Positions 38,195-47,526 of a DNA stretch of 64,000 nt are shown in pieces. The notes beneath the pieces are model-generated. The model was not told the origin of the DNA. It did no database searches and worked only from the letters and a program-made list of their open reading frames with translations. This stretch comes from Massilia phosphatilytica. GTDB taxonomy: Bacteria; Pseudomonadota; Gammaproteobacteria; Burkholderiales; Burkholderiaceae_D. The DNA lies in NCBI RefSeq assembly GCF_002968015.1, contig NZ_PUIP01000012.1, positions 124,001 to 188,000 on the forward strand, written 5' to 3'. The first letter of the stretch is position 1; each line of letters opens with the position of its first letter. The position numbers and the translations under genes were made by a program.

Positions 38195-40258
38195 ATGCAA
38201 GAAGACAGACATCCGTCTGACGCAGGTCACGCCGCTCCGGACACGCCAGACCGCGCCGGTGCCCTGATGTTCCTGAGCGGCGGCGGCGAAGTGGGCGCGA
38301 TGATGCGTGTGCACGACTGGTCCACGTCGCCGCTGGGCCATCCGCGCACGTGGCCGCAGGCGTTGCGCACGGTCGTCGGGCTGATGCTCAATTCGAAGTT
38401 CCCCATGTTCGTCGCGTGGGGGCAGGAACTCGCCTTCCTGTACAACGATCCTTATCGCGACATCCTCGGCGACAAGCACCCGGCCGCGCTGGGCGGGCGG
38501 TTCCACGACATCTGGTCCGAGATCTGGCACGACATCAGCCCGCTGATCGAGCGCGCCCTGCGCGGCGAGGCAACGTATGCCGACCGCCTGTACCTCGTGA
38601 TGAACCGCCACGGCTACGACGAGCCGACCTGGTTCACGTTCTCGTATTCGCCCGTGCGCGACGGGAACGGGGCCATCGCCGGCATGTATTGCGCGTGCGT
38701 CGAGGTCACCGACCAGGTGCTGGCCGAGAAATACCGCAACGAGGAGAACGAACGGCTGCGCGGCCTGTTCGCGCAGGCGCCCGGGATCATGGCCGTGCTG
38801 CGCGGCCCCGAGCACGTGTTCGAGCTCACGAACCAGTCGTACATGCAGCTGGTCGGCCACCGCCCGATCGTCGGCAAGCGTGTGCGCGAGGCGCTGCCGG
38901 AAATCGTCGGCCAGGGCTTCCTCGAACTGCTCGACCGCGTGTACGCGACGGGCGAGCCGTTCGTCGGCCACGCGCTGCCCGTGCGCCTGCAGCGCGAGCC
39001 GGAAGGGCCGCTGGAAGAACGCTACATCGATTTCGTCTACCAGCCGATCCGCGACGAGAACGGAGCCGTCGGCGGCATCTTCGTGGAAGGCAGCGACGTC
39101 ACCGACCGCAAGCTCGTCGAAGATGAACTGCGCGCCGCCAACCGCCAGAAGGACCAGTTCCTCGCGATGCTGGCGCACGAGCTGCGCAATCCGCTCGCGC
39201 CCATCATGACGGCGGCCCAGTTGCTGAAACTCGGCCGGCTCGACGCCAGGAGCGTGGCCAACGCCAGCGAGATCATCGTGCGCCAGGCCGAGCACATGAC
39301 GGACCTCGTCAACGACCTGCTGGACGTCTCGCGCGTCACGCGCGGCCTCGTCACGCTGGAGAAGGAAGAACTGGACCTGAACGTGATCGTCACGGCCGCC
39401 GTCGAGCAGGTGCGGCCGCTGATCGACGCGCGCCGCCATGCGCTGACCTTGCAGCTCTCGGGCCAGCCGGCACACGTGACGGGCGACCGCACGCGCCTCG
39501 TGCAGGTCATCTCGAACATCCTCAACAACGCCGCCAAGTACACGGCGCCGGGTGGCCGCATCGTGCTGGCCGTGACGGTGGGCGAGCAGCAGGTGAGCGT
39601 GGCCGTGCGCGACAACGGCGTCGGCATCGCGCCGGAAGTCCTGCCGTACATCTTCGACCTGTTCACCCAGGCCGAGCGCACGCCGGACCGGTCGCAGGGC
39701 GGGCTCGGGATCGGGCTGGCGCTGGTGAAAAGCCTCGTCGCCCTGCACGGCGGCACCGTGCATGCGCATAGCGATGGGCTGGGGCAGGGCAGCGAGTTCT
39801 CGATCTGCCTGCCGTGCGCGGCGCGCTCTCCGGCGGAGGCGGAGGGCGATGGCGGCGCGGCAAGGGCGGGAACGGTCCCGGACAATGGCAACCTGCGCGT
39901 GCTGGTCGTCGACGACAATGCCGACGCGGCCCAGATGCTGGCCGCGCTGCTCGAAGTGCAGGGCCACACGGTCAGCGTCGAATATGACGCGCGCGGCGCA
40001 CTGGCGCGGGCGCGCAGCGAGCATCCGGACGTCCTGCTGCTCGACATCGGCCTGCCCGACATGGACGGCTACGAGCTGGCGCGGCGCCTGCGCGCCCAGC
40101 CCGAGAACGCGGGCGCAACCCTCGTCGCGCTGAGCGGCTACGGCCAGCACCAGGACCGCAAGGAGGCCCAGCAGGCCGGCTTCGATCATTACCTCGTCAA
40201 GCCCGCCGATCTGAACGAAGTGAACGAGGTGCTGGCCCGGGCGGAGGCGCGGCGCTGA
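38195..40258 (+). CDS. Hybrid sensor histidine kinase (PAS-PAS-HisKA-HATPase-REC)
   Basis: The 687-residue soluble protein has two PAS-like sensor domains (about 40-180 and 190-310), a HisKA dimerisation helix with His328 in FLAMLAHELRNPLAPIM, an ATPase domain with ISNILNNAAKYTAPGG, VRDNGVGIAPEVL, FDLFTQ and GGLGIGLALV, and a C-terminal receiver (about 565-687) with Asp617 in LLLDIGLPDMDG. I chose ATG 38195 (MQEDRHPSD). A single-receiver protein with a similar REC domain follows 54 bp later. No transmembrane segments are seen, so the signal is intracellular. The 221 bp upstream are AT-rich and hold the promoter. Confidence 0.9.
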   Translation: MQEDRHPSDAGHAAPDTPDRAGALMFLSGGGEVGAMMRVHDWSTSPLGHPRTWPQALRTVVGLMLNSKFPMFVAWGQELAFLYNDPYRDILGDKHPAALGGRFHDIWSEIWHDISPLIERALRGEATYADRLYLVMNRHGYDEPTWFTFSYSPVRDGNGAIAGMYCACVEVTDQVLAEKYRNEENERLRGLFAQAPGIMAVLRGPEHVFELTNQSYMQLVGHRPIVGKRVREALPEIVGQGFLELLDRVYATGEPFVGHALPVRLQREPEGPLEERYIDFVYQPIRDENGAVGGIFVEGSDVTDRKLVEDELRAANRQKDQFLAMLAHELRNPLAPIMTAAQLLKLGRLDARSVANASEIIVRQAEHMTDLVNDLLDVSRVTRGLVTLEKEELDLNVIVTAAVEQVRPLIDARRHALTLQLSGQPAHVTGDRTRLVQVISNILNNAAKYTAPGGRIVLAVTVGEQQVSVAVRDNGVGIAPEVLPYIFDLFTQAERTPDRSQGGLGIGLALVKSLVALHGGTVHAHSDGLGQGSEFSICLPCAARSPAEAEGDGGAARAGTVPDNGNLRVLVVDDNADAAQMLAALLEVQGHTVSVEYDARGALARARSEHPDVLLLDIGLPDMDGYELARRLRAQPENAGATLVALSGYGQHQDRKEAQQAGFDHYLVKPADLNEVNEVLARAEARR

Positions 40259-40312
40259 ACGTTCAAGCGTGCGCGTATTGCCGCGCAGAACGAGGAGCGC
40301 TATCCTGAGCGC

Positions 40313-40933
40313 ATGTCCCCGCGTAAGTTGCGCGCCGGGGCGGCGTATTTTCGTACCATGGTCAATGCGGGCGAATACTGGGATGAACGTATGTACGAAA
40401 CGATCGAAGAGCCGCAGGTAAACAGCCTCCTCGAGCGGCATGGGGGGCAGGCCGCGACACAGGGCACGGGGCCGGGCAAGGGGAGCGCATCGGCGTCCCC
40501 GCCGCCGCATCCGGCGCCGGCACCCGCGGCGGTCGACGCCGCCGCCGGTGCCGTGGCGCAGCCGGGCGTGCGGCGGATTCTCGTCGTCGACGACAATGCC
40601 GACGCCGCCCAGACAGTGGCGATGCTGCTGGAGGTGCTGGGCCACGAGACATCCGTCGAATACGATCCGCTGCAGGCGCTCGCCTGCGCGCGCGATCGGT
40701 CCTTCGACGCCTTCGTCCTCGACATCGGCCTGCCGGGCATGGACGGCCACGAACTCGCGCGCCAGATCCGCGCACTGCCGCGGGCGGCCGGGGCGCTGTT
40801 CATCGCGCTCACGGGCTATGGCCAGCAGCAGGACCGCGACGCCTCGAAAGCCGCGGGGTTTCATTACCATTTCGTGAAGCCGGCCGACGTCGATGCGCTG
40901 GCGCAGGCGCTAGCGAAGGGCACGCCGACGTGA
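40313..40933 (+). CDS. Single-receiver response regulator, related to the kinase's own receiver
   Basis: The 206-residue protein has an N-terminal part without a recognised domain (about 1-80, Ala/Pro-rich at 55-80) and a C-terminal receiver domain with ILVVDDNADAAQTVAMLL and the phospho-acceptor Asp137 in FVLDIGLPGMDG, then LTGYGQQQDR and FVKPADVDAL. There is no output domain. The receiver is strikingly similar to the one at the end of the preceding hybrid kinase (VDDNADAAQ, LDIGLP-MDG, GYGQ-QDR, KPAD), so it probably arose by duplication of it. The start is uncertain; ATG 40358 is possible. Confidence 0.82.
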   Translation: MSPRKLRAGAAYFRTMVNAGEYWDERMYETIEEPQVNSLLERHGGQAATQGTGPGKGSASASPPPHPAPAPAAVDAAAGAVAQPGVRRILVVDDNADAAQTVAMLLEVLGHETSVEYDPLQALACARDRSFDAFVLDIGLPGMDGHELARQIRALPRAAGALFIALTGYGQQQDRDASKAAGFHYHFVKPADVDALAQALAKGTPT

Positions 40934-41056
40934 CCTGACCGCCTGTCATCTTGCCTTGCGGTCTTGTCATCATCCTGTCACTTTCATTTCTTACACTGCG
41001 AGTTGCTGAACAGTAACTGAGCGTGCATCCCTGCACGCCCTTCTGACGGAACCCGC

Positions 41057-43741
41057 ATGTCCAAGTCCAGTGCGCACACCGCCCCGCGCACCCACCGATT
41101 CCTCGCGCTGCTGTGGCCCGCGCTGGCCCTGCTCGCCTGTGCCGCCCTCTGGACCGCCACCATCCTGCACGCCGGCGCGGAACGCCGGCGCGCCGAGGAG
41201 CAGGCGTTCAAGGAGGCCGACGCGTATGCCGAGGCCTACGAACAGTACGTCACGCGCTCGGTCGCGCAGGTCGACCAGATCACCATGCAGCTCAAGCACA
41301 GCTGGGAGCACGCGCACGACCGCAGCCTGATCGAGAACATGCGTCGCGACGGCATGTTCACCGACGCCGCGTTCGTCAACGTGAGCGTGATCGGGTCCGA
41401 TGGCGCGATCCGTTCGTCGAGCCGCATCCACGAACGCGGGTTGAATCTGGCCCGGGCCGACTTCTTCGTCCAGCACCGCAACGCCATCTCGACCGCGCTG
41501 CGCATCGGGACACCGCCGCCGGAACTGGAAGAAGCCCGCGGCACGATCCTGTTCACCCGCCGGCTCGACACGGAGGACGACGGGTTCGACGGCGTGCTGC
41601 TGATGGCCGTCGACGCCGCGTATTTCACGTCGTTCGTCAGCTCGCCTACGCTGGGGCCGGGCAGCCTGCTGGCGCTGGTGGGCACCGACAACCTGCTCCG
41701 CGTCGAGCAGGACGCCAGCGGCAACGTGCGGTCGATGGGGGCCGTTTCTCTGCTGCCGGCGAACGCCGACCGCTGGCCGGTGGCGCGCGGCGTGCAGCTG
41801 GTCGCGGGGCAGGGCGGCTTTGCCGACGGCGAGCCGCGCGTGCTGGGCTGGCGCCGCTCCGGTGCGTATCCGCTCGTGGCCCTCGTCGCGCTGTCGCATA
41901 CGGCCGTACTGGAAGCGGCCGACGCCTACTGGACGGACAGCCGCAACCACACGCTGGTGGCGACCGCCGTGCTGACCCTGCTGGCGCTGGGCGCGAGCAT
42001 GCTGTCGCTGCGCGCGGCGGCGCGGGCGCGCGAGCGGGCCGAGATCCAGCGGGCCTACCGCACGGCCACCGAAAGCGGCAACGATGGCTTCTACATGATC
42101 GGGCCGGTGCGCGACCGCAAGGGGCAGACGGTCGACTTCCGCATCGTCGACTGCAACGAGCGCGGCGCCTTTTTCTACGGCACCACGCGCGCGCAACTCG
42201 TCGGCAGCCTGATTTCCGCGGTCCACCACGGCAAGTCGTTCGACGAGCTGGTCGCCAACTACCGTACGGCGCTGGCCGTCGGCTTCCACCAGGAAGACCG
42301 GCGCATGCCCGACAACAACCGGCTGAACATCCGCTGGGGGCACCGGCGCATCGTGCGCGTGGGCGACAACCTCGCCGTCACCTTGCAGGACATCAGCGAA
42401 CGCAAGGAACACGAATCCCAGCTCGCGCGCCTGGCCAACGAGGACAGCCTGACCGGCCTGCCGAACCGCCACTGGTTCCTGAACTTCGTGCCGGTGGCGC
42501 TGGCGCGCGCCGAGGACGGCGGCCACGGCGCCGCGCTGCTGTTCATCGACCTCGACGAGTTCAAGCAGGTCAACGATACGCACGGCCACGCCGTGGGCGA
42601 CCGCCTGCTCCAGCTGGCGGCCGAGCGCCTGCTGTCGCAACTGCGTCCGGGCGACAGCGTGGCGCGCTTCGGCGGCGACGAATTCGTCGTCCTGCTGAGC
42701 CCCTTCGACAGCGACCAGCAGGTGGCCATCGTCGCCACGCGCATCGTCGACGCGTTCAGCAAGCCGTTCCCGATCGCCGACGACCAGCACATGATCGGCG
42801 CCTCGGTCGGCATCGCCGTGTACCCGCGCGACGGCCTCGATGCCGCGACCCTGATCCGCCACGGCGACATCGCCATGTACGCGGGCAAGGCCGAAGGCAA
42901 GGGCCAGTACCGCTTCTTCGATCCCGCGCAGTCGGACAGCCTCAAGACCCGCACCCAACTGCGCCAGCGCCTGCTGGAAGCGATCGACAAGCGCCAGTTC
43001 GTGCTGCACTACCAGCCGCGCGTGGACACGCGCACGGGCGAGCTCCTGAGCATGGAAGCGCTGCTGCGCTGGGAGCATCCGCAACTGGGCATGATCCGCC
43101 CGGACGAATTCATTCCGCTGGCCGAATCCAGCGGTTTGATCGTACCGATCGGCGCCATCGTGATCGACCAGGCCTGCGCCCAGCTGGCCGCCTGGCGCGC
43201 GCACGGCGCCGTGCCGGTGCCCGTGTCGATCAACGTCTCGCCCAAGCAGTTCCTGCGCGGCAGCGTGCAGCGCGAGCTCGAAGATGCGCTGCGGCGCCAC
43301 GCTGTGCCGGCCGGCCTGCTCGAAGTGGAGATCACGGAGTCGGCGATGATGGGCGACCAGGCCGAGATCCTCGCCGAACTCGCCGCGATCCGCGCGCTGG
43401 GCGTCAAGCTGCACGTCGACGACTTCGGCACCGGTTACTCGTCGCTGTCGCAGCTGCAGCGCATGAAGATGGACGTGCTCAAGGTCGACCGCTCGTTCAC
43501 GGCCGAACTGGGACGCTCGCGCGAAGGCACCGTGTTCTTCCAGGCCATCGTGTCGATGGCGCACGCGCTCGGGATGGAGGTCGTGGCGGAAGGCGTCGAG
43601 AACGAGGAGCAGCTGCAGATCCTGCGCGCGCTGAACTGCAACGAGGTGCAGGGCTATTTCGTCGCGCGGCCGCTGCCGGCGGCGGGCATTGCGCCGCTGC
43701 TGGCGCAGCGCTACCTGTTCAAGGAAGCCCTGGCCGCATGA
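41057..43741 (+). CDS. Membrane-anchored PAS-GGDEF-EAL c-di-GMP protein
   Basis: The 894-residue protein has a first membrane helix (about 15-40), a periplasmic sensor region of about 250 residues of the CHASE/dCache-like type, a second helix (about 300-320), a PAS domain (about 335-450), then GGDEF at 539-543 (RFGGDEFVVLL) with an RxxD I-site (RPGD) five residues before, and EAL at 667-669 (MEALLRW) with EITESAM, DDFGTGYSSL and AEGVENEEQ. Both catalytic motifs are intact. It probably senses an extracellular signal and tunes c-di-GMP. It is adjacent, by position, to the hybrid kinase and receiver genes. Confidence 0.92.
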   Translation: MSKSSAHTAPRTHRFLALLWPALALLACAALWTATILHAGAERRRAEEQAFKEADAYAEAYEQYVTRSVAQVDQITMQLKHSWEHAHDRSLIENMRRDGMFTDAAFVNVSVIGSDGAIRSSSRIHERGLNLARADFFVQHRNAISTALRIGTPPPELEEARGTILFTRRLDTEDDGFDGVLLMAVDAAYFTSFVSSPTLGPGSLLALVGTDNLLRVEQDASGNVRSMGAVSLLPANADRWPVARGVQLVAGQGGFADGEPRVLGWRRSGAYPLVALVALSHTAVLEAADAYWTDSRNHTLVATAVLTLLALGASMLSLRAAARARERAEIQRAYRTATESGNDGFYMIGPVRDRKGQTVDFRIVDCNERGAFFYGTTRAQLVGSLISAVHHGKSFDELVANYRTALAVGFHQEDRRMPDNNRLNIRWGHRRIVRVGDNLAVTLQDISERKEHESQLARLANEDSLTGLPNRHWFLNFVPVALARAEDGGHGAALLFIDLDEFKQVNDTHGHAVGDRLLQLAAERLLSQLRPGDSVARFGGDEFVVLLSPFDSDQQVAIVATRIVDAFSKPFPIADDQHMIGASVGIAVYPRDGLDAATLIRHGDIAMYAGKAEGKGQYRFFDPAQSDSLKTRTQLRQRLLEAIDKRQFVLHYQPRVDTRTGELLSMEALLRWEHPQLGMIRPDEFIPLAESSGLIVPIGAIVIDQACAQLAAWRAHGAVPVPVSINVSPKQFLRGSVQRELEDALRRHAVPAGLLEVEITESAMMGDQAEILAELAAIRALGVKLHVDDFGTGYSSLSQLQRMKMDVLKVDRSFTAELGRSREGTVFFQAIVSMAHALGMEVVAEGVENEEQLQILRALNCNEVQGYFVARPLPAAGIAPLLAQRYLFKEALAA

Positions 43742-44860
43742 TCACGCACCCAGCAGACTGCCCGTCCGCCACGCCTGCGCCCCCGCGACCTTACAGACGT
43801 GCATACCGCGCAGCAGGTGACGGTGCGCCGTGCTGGCGAACAGTACCCCCGATTGCGTCGGCCGCAAGGTCGTCGTCCTGCCGCTGACCGGGTCGACGAT
43901 GTCGGCGACAGCATCGCCCGCCTGCACCTGGTCGCCCAGCTTTTTCAGGAATACCAACACGCCTGCATGCGGCGCGTGCAGGGGTTCGACGCCTTCCAGC
44001 GGCGTGGGTTCGCACAGCGGCGCCGGCAGCGGCTCGACCGGCAGGTCGACGACGCCTTCGCGCGCCAGGTATTGCAGCAGCGCGCGCGCATCCTGCTCGG
44101 CCAGGTCGTAGCGCACGTCGTTCTCGCCGCGCAGCTCGACCGTGACGCCCACGCACCCGGACGGAATCGGGAAGCGGTCGCCGAAGTGTTCCGCAAGTTC
44201 CCACCACACGCGGCTGCAGGCTTCGTCGAAGGGCTCGCCGCCGGATTCGGTTGCCAGCAGCACGGCGTGCGCGCCCATCAGCGCGGCCAGCGGTTTCACC
44301 CTGTCGGCCAGCGGCGTGCCCGTGTACATGTGCAGCACGGCCTCGTTGTCGCAGTGGAGGTCGAGCATGATGTCGGCGTCGATCGCCATGCCCAGCAGCG
44401 TCTTCTTGAGTTCTTCCGTCGCGTTTTTCGGCAGCCACGCGGCCACCTCGCGGCGCGCATGCTCGCGCACGAGGGCCGCGTTGGCGGCGGGGTCAGGCCC
44501 CAGCCGATCCTGCAGCGACGCCTTCAATGCCGCGGCCACGTGCCGGTACGAGCGGTTGAAATTGGTGCCGGTGGCGAGGTCGAAGCGTCCGAACGGCGCG
44601 CCGTGGATGACTTGCGACAGCCCGATCGGATTCGCGGCCGGTACCAGGATGATCTCGCCCGTGACTTTACGTTCCGCATCCAGCCGGTCGAGCTCGCGGC
44701 GCAGGACGTGCGCGACGAGCATGGCCGGCACCTCGTCCGCGTGCAGGGAGGCCTGGATATAAACCTTCCTGCCGCTGCCAGGGGCGCCGTAGTGGAAGGA
44801 CGTCAGGCGGTAGGCGGCGACGTTGTCCTCGGTGGCGATCGGGTGGGTCTGCTGGCGCAT
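43742..44860 (-). CDS. Succinylglutamate desuccinylase/aspartoacylase-family zinc hydrolase
   Basis: The 372-residue protein has the zinc-peptidase-like motif QASLHADEVPA (His40 and Glu43 as ligands), TNFNRSY (substrate-binding Asn-Arg), the third ligand His169 in IMLDLHCDNEAV, and a C-terminal part with GVLVFLKKLGDQVQAGDAV, which looks like a biotinyl/lipoyl-like beta-barrel of the AstE/AspA family. It would remove an acyl or N-acyl group from an amino acid derivative. A specific substrate such as ectoine precursors or N-acetyl amino acids cannot be chosen. The start at 44860 has a strong AGGAG site. The gene ends directly next to the GGDEF-EAL stop codon and is divergent from trmB. Confidence 0.85.
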   Translation of the reverse strand: MRQQTHPIATEDNVAAYRLTSFHYGAPGSGRKVYIQASLHADEVPAMLVAHVLRRELDRLDAERKVTGEIILVPAANPIGLSQVIHGAPFGRFDLATGTNFNRSYRHVAAALKASLQDRLGPDPAANAALVREHARREVAAWLPKNATEELKKTLLGMAIDADIMLDLHCDNEAVLHMYTGTPLADRVKPLAALMGAHAVLLATESGGEPFDEACSRVWWELAEHFGDRFPIPSGCVGVTVELRGENDVRYDLAEQDARALLQYLAREGVVDLPVEPLPAPLCEPTPLEGVEPLHAPHAGVLVFLKKLGDQVQAGDAVADIVDPVSGRTTTLRPTQSGVLFASTAHRHLLRGMHVCKVAGAQAWRTGSLLGA

Positions 44861-44960
44861 GGTGGCTCCTGGTTGCAACAGATGCATTATGTCCGAGATC
44901 GGCGCCCGAAAGCGCCGGGTTATAATAGCGCCCGTTTTTTCATCACTTCATCTCATCCCC

Positions 44961-45680
44961 ATGTCTTCCGATACGCCTACCAACGAGCAGGGCCGCGCCA
45001 TGCTCTACGACCCGACCGAACGCCGCATCCGCAGTTTCGTCACCCGCGCCGGCCGCCTGTCGACCGGACAGGCGCGCGCGCTGGAAGCGTTCGGCCCGCG
45101 CTATCTGATCGAGTACCGCAAGGAGCAGTTCGACTTTCACGCACCGTTCGGCCGCACCGCGCCGCTGATTCTGGAGATCGGTTTCGGCATGGGCGACACG
45201 ACGGCGCACATCGCGAAGGCGATGCCGGACAAGGATTTCATCGGCGTCGAGGTGCACACCCCGGGCGTGGGCAGCCTTTTGAAACTGGCCGGCGAACAGG
45301 ACATCGGTAACCTGCGCATCATCCAGCACGATGCCGTCGAGGTGCTGAACAACATGATCGCCGATGGTTCGCTGGCGGGCGTGCACATCTTCTTCCCCGA
45401 CCCGTGGCACAAGGCGCGCCACAACAAGCGCCGCCTGATCCAGCCGCCGTTCGTGCAACTGCTGTGCCAGAAGCTGGCGCAGGGCGGCTATATTCACTGC
45501 GCCACCGACTGGGAAGATTACGCCGTGCAGATGCTGGAGGTGCTCGGTGCGGAGCCGGCGCTGCAGAACACGGCCGAGGGCTATGCGGAGAAACCGTCGT
45601 ACCGGCCGCTGACCAAGTTCGAGAACCGCGGCCTGAAACTGGGCCACGGCGTGTGGGACCTCGTCTTCACGAAGAAGTAA
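44961..45680 (+). CDS. trmB: tRNA (guanine46-N7)-methyltransferase TrmB
   Basis: TrmB makes m7G46 in the variable loop of tRNAs. The 239-residue product has a variable N-terminal part, the SAM motif LILEIGFGMGDTTAHIA, the acidic DKDFIGVEVH, and the family-specific FFPDPWHKARHNKRRL. The ATG at 44961 is the natural start; the upstream in-frame ATG at 44823 overlaps the promoter and the divergent gene. The stop is three bases from the stop of recQ on the other strand. Confidence 0.96.
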   Translation: MSSDTPTNEQGRAMLYDPTERRIRSFVTRAGRLSTGQARALEAFGPRYLIEYRKEQFDFHAPFGRTAPLILEIGFGMGDTTAHIAKAMPDKDFIGVEVHTPGVGSLLKLAGEQDIGNLRIIQHDAVEVLNNMIADGSLAGVHIFFPDPWHKARHNKRRLIQPPFVQLLCQKLAQGGYIHCATDWEDYAVQMLEVLGAEPALQNTAEGYAEKPSYRPLTKFENRGLKLGHGVWDLVFTKK

Positions 45681-45683
45681 CGA

Positions 45684-47504
45684 TTACATCATCTCGCTGA
45701 TGATCCCGACGATCTCGTCGCCGTAGGACGTCAGCTTCTTCTCGCCGACGCCCGAGACGCCGCGCAACTGGTCGAGCGACACCGGCTTGACCTTGGCGAT
45801 CTCGCGCAGGGTGGCGTCCTGGAACACGACGTACGCGGGCACGCCGTGCGCGCGTGCCGTTTCGACGCGCCACCAGCGCAGCTTGTCGAAGATCGCCTGT
45901 TCCGACTTCGACAGTTCGACTTCCTCGTAGCTGCCGCGCGGCGTCGACGTCCGCTTGGGTTTCACGGGCTTCTGGTACTGGCGCAGCTGCACTTTCTGCT
46001 CGCCCTTCAGCACGGCCCGCGCCGCTTCCGTCAGCTTCAATGAACTGAACGCGTCGTGGTCGACGGTGACGAGGCCGAGGGCGATCGTCTGGCGCACGAT
46101 GGCGCGCCATTCCTGCTCGCCGCGCTCGGCGCCGACGCCGAACACGGTCAATTTGTCGTGGTGCCACTGGTTGATGCGCTCGGACGAGACGCCGCGCAGC
46201 ACGTCGATCACGTGGCCGGCCGCGAAGCGCTGGTCGACGCGGTAGATGGCCGAGAGCAGCTTTTGCACGGGCACCGTCGCGTCGAACGACGTGGGCGGGA
46301 TGAGGCACGTGTCGCAGTTGCCGCACGGGCCGGAGCGCTCGCCGAAGTATTCGAGCAGGCGCATGCGCCGGCAACTGAGCGTTTCGCACAGGCCCAGCAT
46401 CGCGTCGAGTTTCGACGACAGCACGCGCTTGAAATTCTCGTCGGCCTCCGACTCGTCGATCATTCGCCGCTGCAGCACGACGTCCTGCAGGCCATAGGCC
46501 ATCCAGGCGTTGGACGGCAGGCCGTCGCGGCCCGCGCGGCCCGTTTCCTGGTAATAGCCTTCCAGGGATTTCGGCAGGTCGAGGTGGCAGACGAAGCGCA
46601 CGTCCGGCTTGTCGATACCCATGCCGAACGCGATGGTCGCCACCATCACGATATTGTCTTCACGCAGGAAGCGCGCCTGGTTGTTGGCCCGCAGCGAATA
46701 CTCCATGCCCGCGTGATAGGGCAGGGCGCGGATGCCGTTCTCGTTCAGGAATTCCGCCGTCTCCTCGACCTTTTTTCTCGACAGGCAGTAGACGATGCCC
46801 GAGTCGCCCGGATGTTCCGCCGTGATGAAGTCGAGCAGCTGCTTGCGGCCGTTCGTCTTTTCGACGATGGAATAGCGGATGTTCGGGCGGTCGAACGACG
46901 ACACGAATTGTCGCGCCTCTTCCAGCTGCAGGCGCTGGGCGATCTCCGCGCGCGTGAGCTGGTCGGCGGTCGCCGTCAGCGCGATGCGGGGCACGTGCGG
47001 GAAGCGCTCGTGCAGGATCGACAGGCGGATGTATTCGGGCCGGAAATCGTGGCCCCATTGCGACACGCAGTGCGCCTCGTCGATGGCGAACAGCGAGATG
47101 TGCGCGGACTCGAACAGTTCCAGGCAGCGCGGCGTCATCAGGCGCTCGGGCGCCACGTAGACGAGGTCCAGCTCCCCGGTGCGCACCATGCGTTCGATGC
47201 GCAGGGTTTCTTCGAACGTCTGCGTCGAATTCAGGAACGCGGCACGCACGCCCACTTCGGCGAGCGCGTCGACCTGGTCCTGCATCAGCGCGATCAGCGG
47301 CGACACGACGACGCCGACGCCGTCGCGCAGCAGCGCGGGGATCTGGTAGCACAGCGACTTGCCGCCGCCGGTGGGCATCAGCACGAGCGCATCGCCGCCG
47401 GACGCCACGTGCTCCACGATGTCGGCCTGCTGCCCGCGGAAGGCCGGGTAGCCGAATACCGTCTGCAGGACCTGCAGCGCGCGTTGCTCGATGTCGCTCG
47501 TCAT
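45684..47504 (-). CDS. recQ: ATP-dependent DNA helicase RecQ
   Basis: RecQ unwinds DNA in the RecF recombination pathway and suppresses illegitimate recombination. The 606-residue product has helicase motif I MPTGGGKSLCYQIPAL (Walker A at 46-51), DEAHCVSQWGHDFRPEY (motif II), LTATAD (motif III), FDRPNIRYSI, the QETGRAGRDG box (motif VI), the RQC zinc-binding cysteines in LSCRRMRLLEYFGE and CGNCDTC, and a C-terminal HRDC domain (about 520-600). It is convergent with trmB and 22 bp upstream of uppP on the same strand, in order uppP then recQ. Confidence 0.97.
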   Translation of the reverse strand: MTSDIEQRALQVLQTVFGYPAFRGQQADIVEHVASGGDALVLMPTGGGKSLCYQIPALLRDGVGVVVSPLIALMQDQVDALAEVGVRAAFLNSTQTFEETLRIERMVRTGELDLVYVAPERLMTPRCLELFESAHISLFAIDEAHCVSQWGHDFRPEYIRLSILHERFPHVPRIALTATADQLTRAEIAQRLQLEEARQFVSSFDRPNIRYSIVEKTNGRKQLLDFITAEHPGDSGIVYCLSRKKVEETAEFLNENGIRALPYHAGMEYSLRANNQARFLREDNIVMVATIAFGMGIDKPDVRFVCHLDLPKSLEGYYQETGRAGRDGLPSNAWMAYGLQDVVLQRRMIDESEADENFKRVLSSKLDAMLGLCETLSCRRMRLLEYFGERSGPCGNCDTCLIPPTSFDATVPVQKLLSAIYRVDQRFAAGHVIDVLRGVSSERINQWHHDKLTVFGVGAERGEQEWRAIVRQTIALGLVTVDHDAFSSLKLTEAARAVLKGEQKVQLRQYQKPVKPKRTSTPRGSYEEVELSKSEQAIFDKLRWWRVETARAHGVPAYVVFQDATLREIAKVKPVSLDQLRGVSGVGEKKLTSYGDEIVGIISEMM

Positions 47505-47526
47505 GATGTTACTTGCTGCTCTCTCG

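Noticed and set aside
38189..40870. An 893-residue minus-strand frame opposite the hybrid kinase
   Set aside because: No motif, and the plus-strand kinase and receiver have all catalytic boxes.
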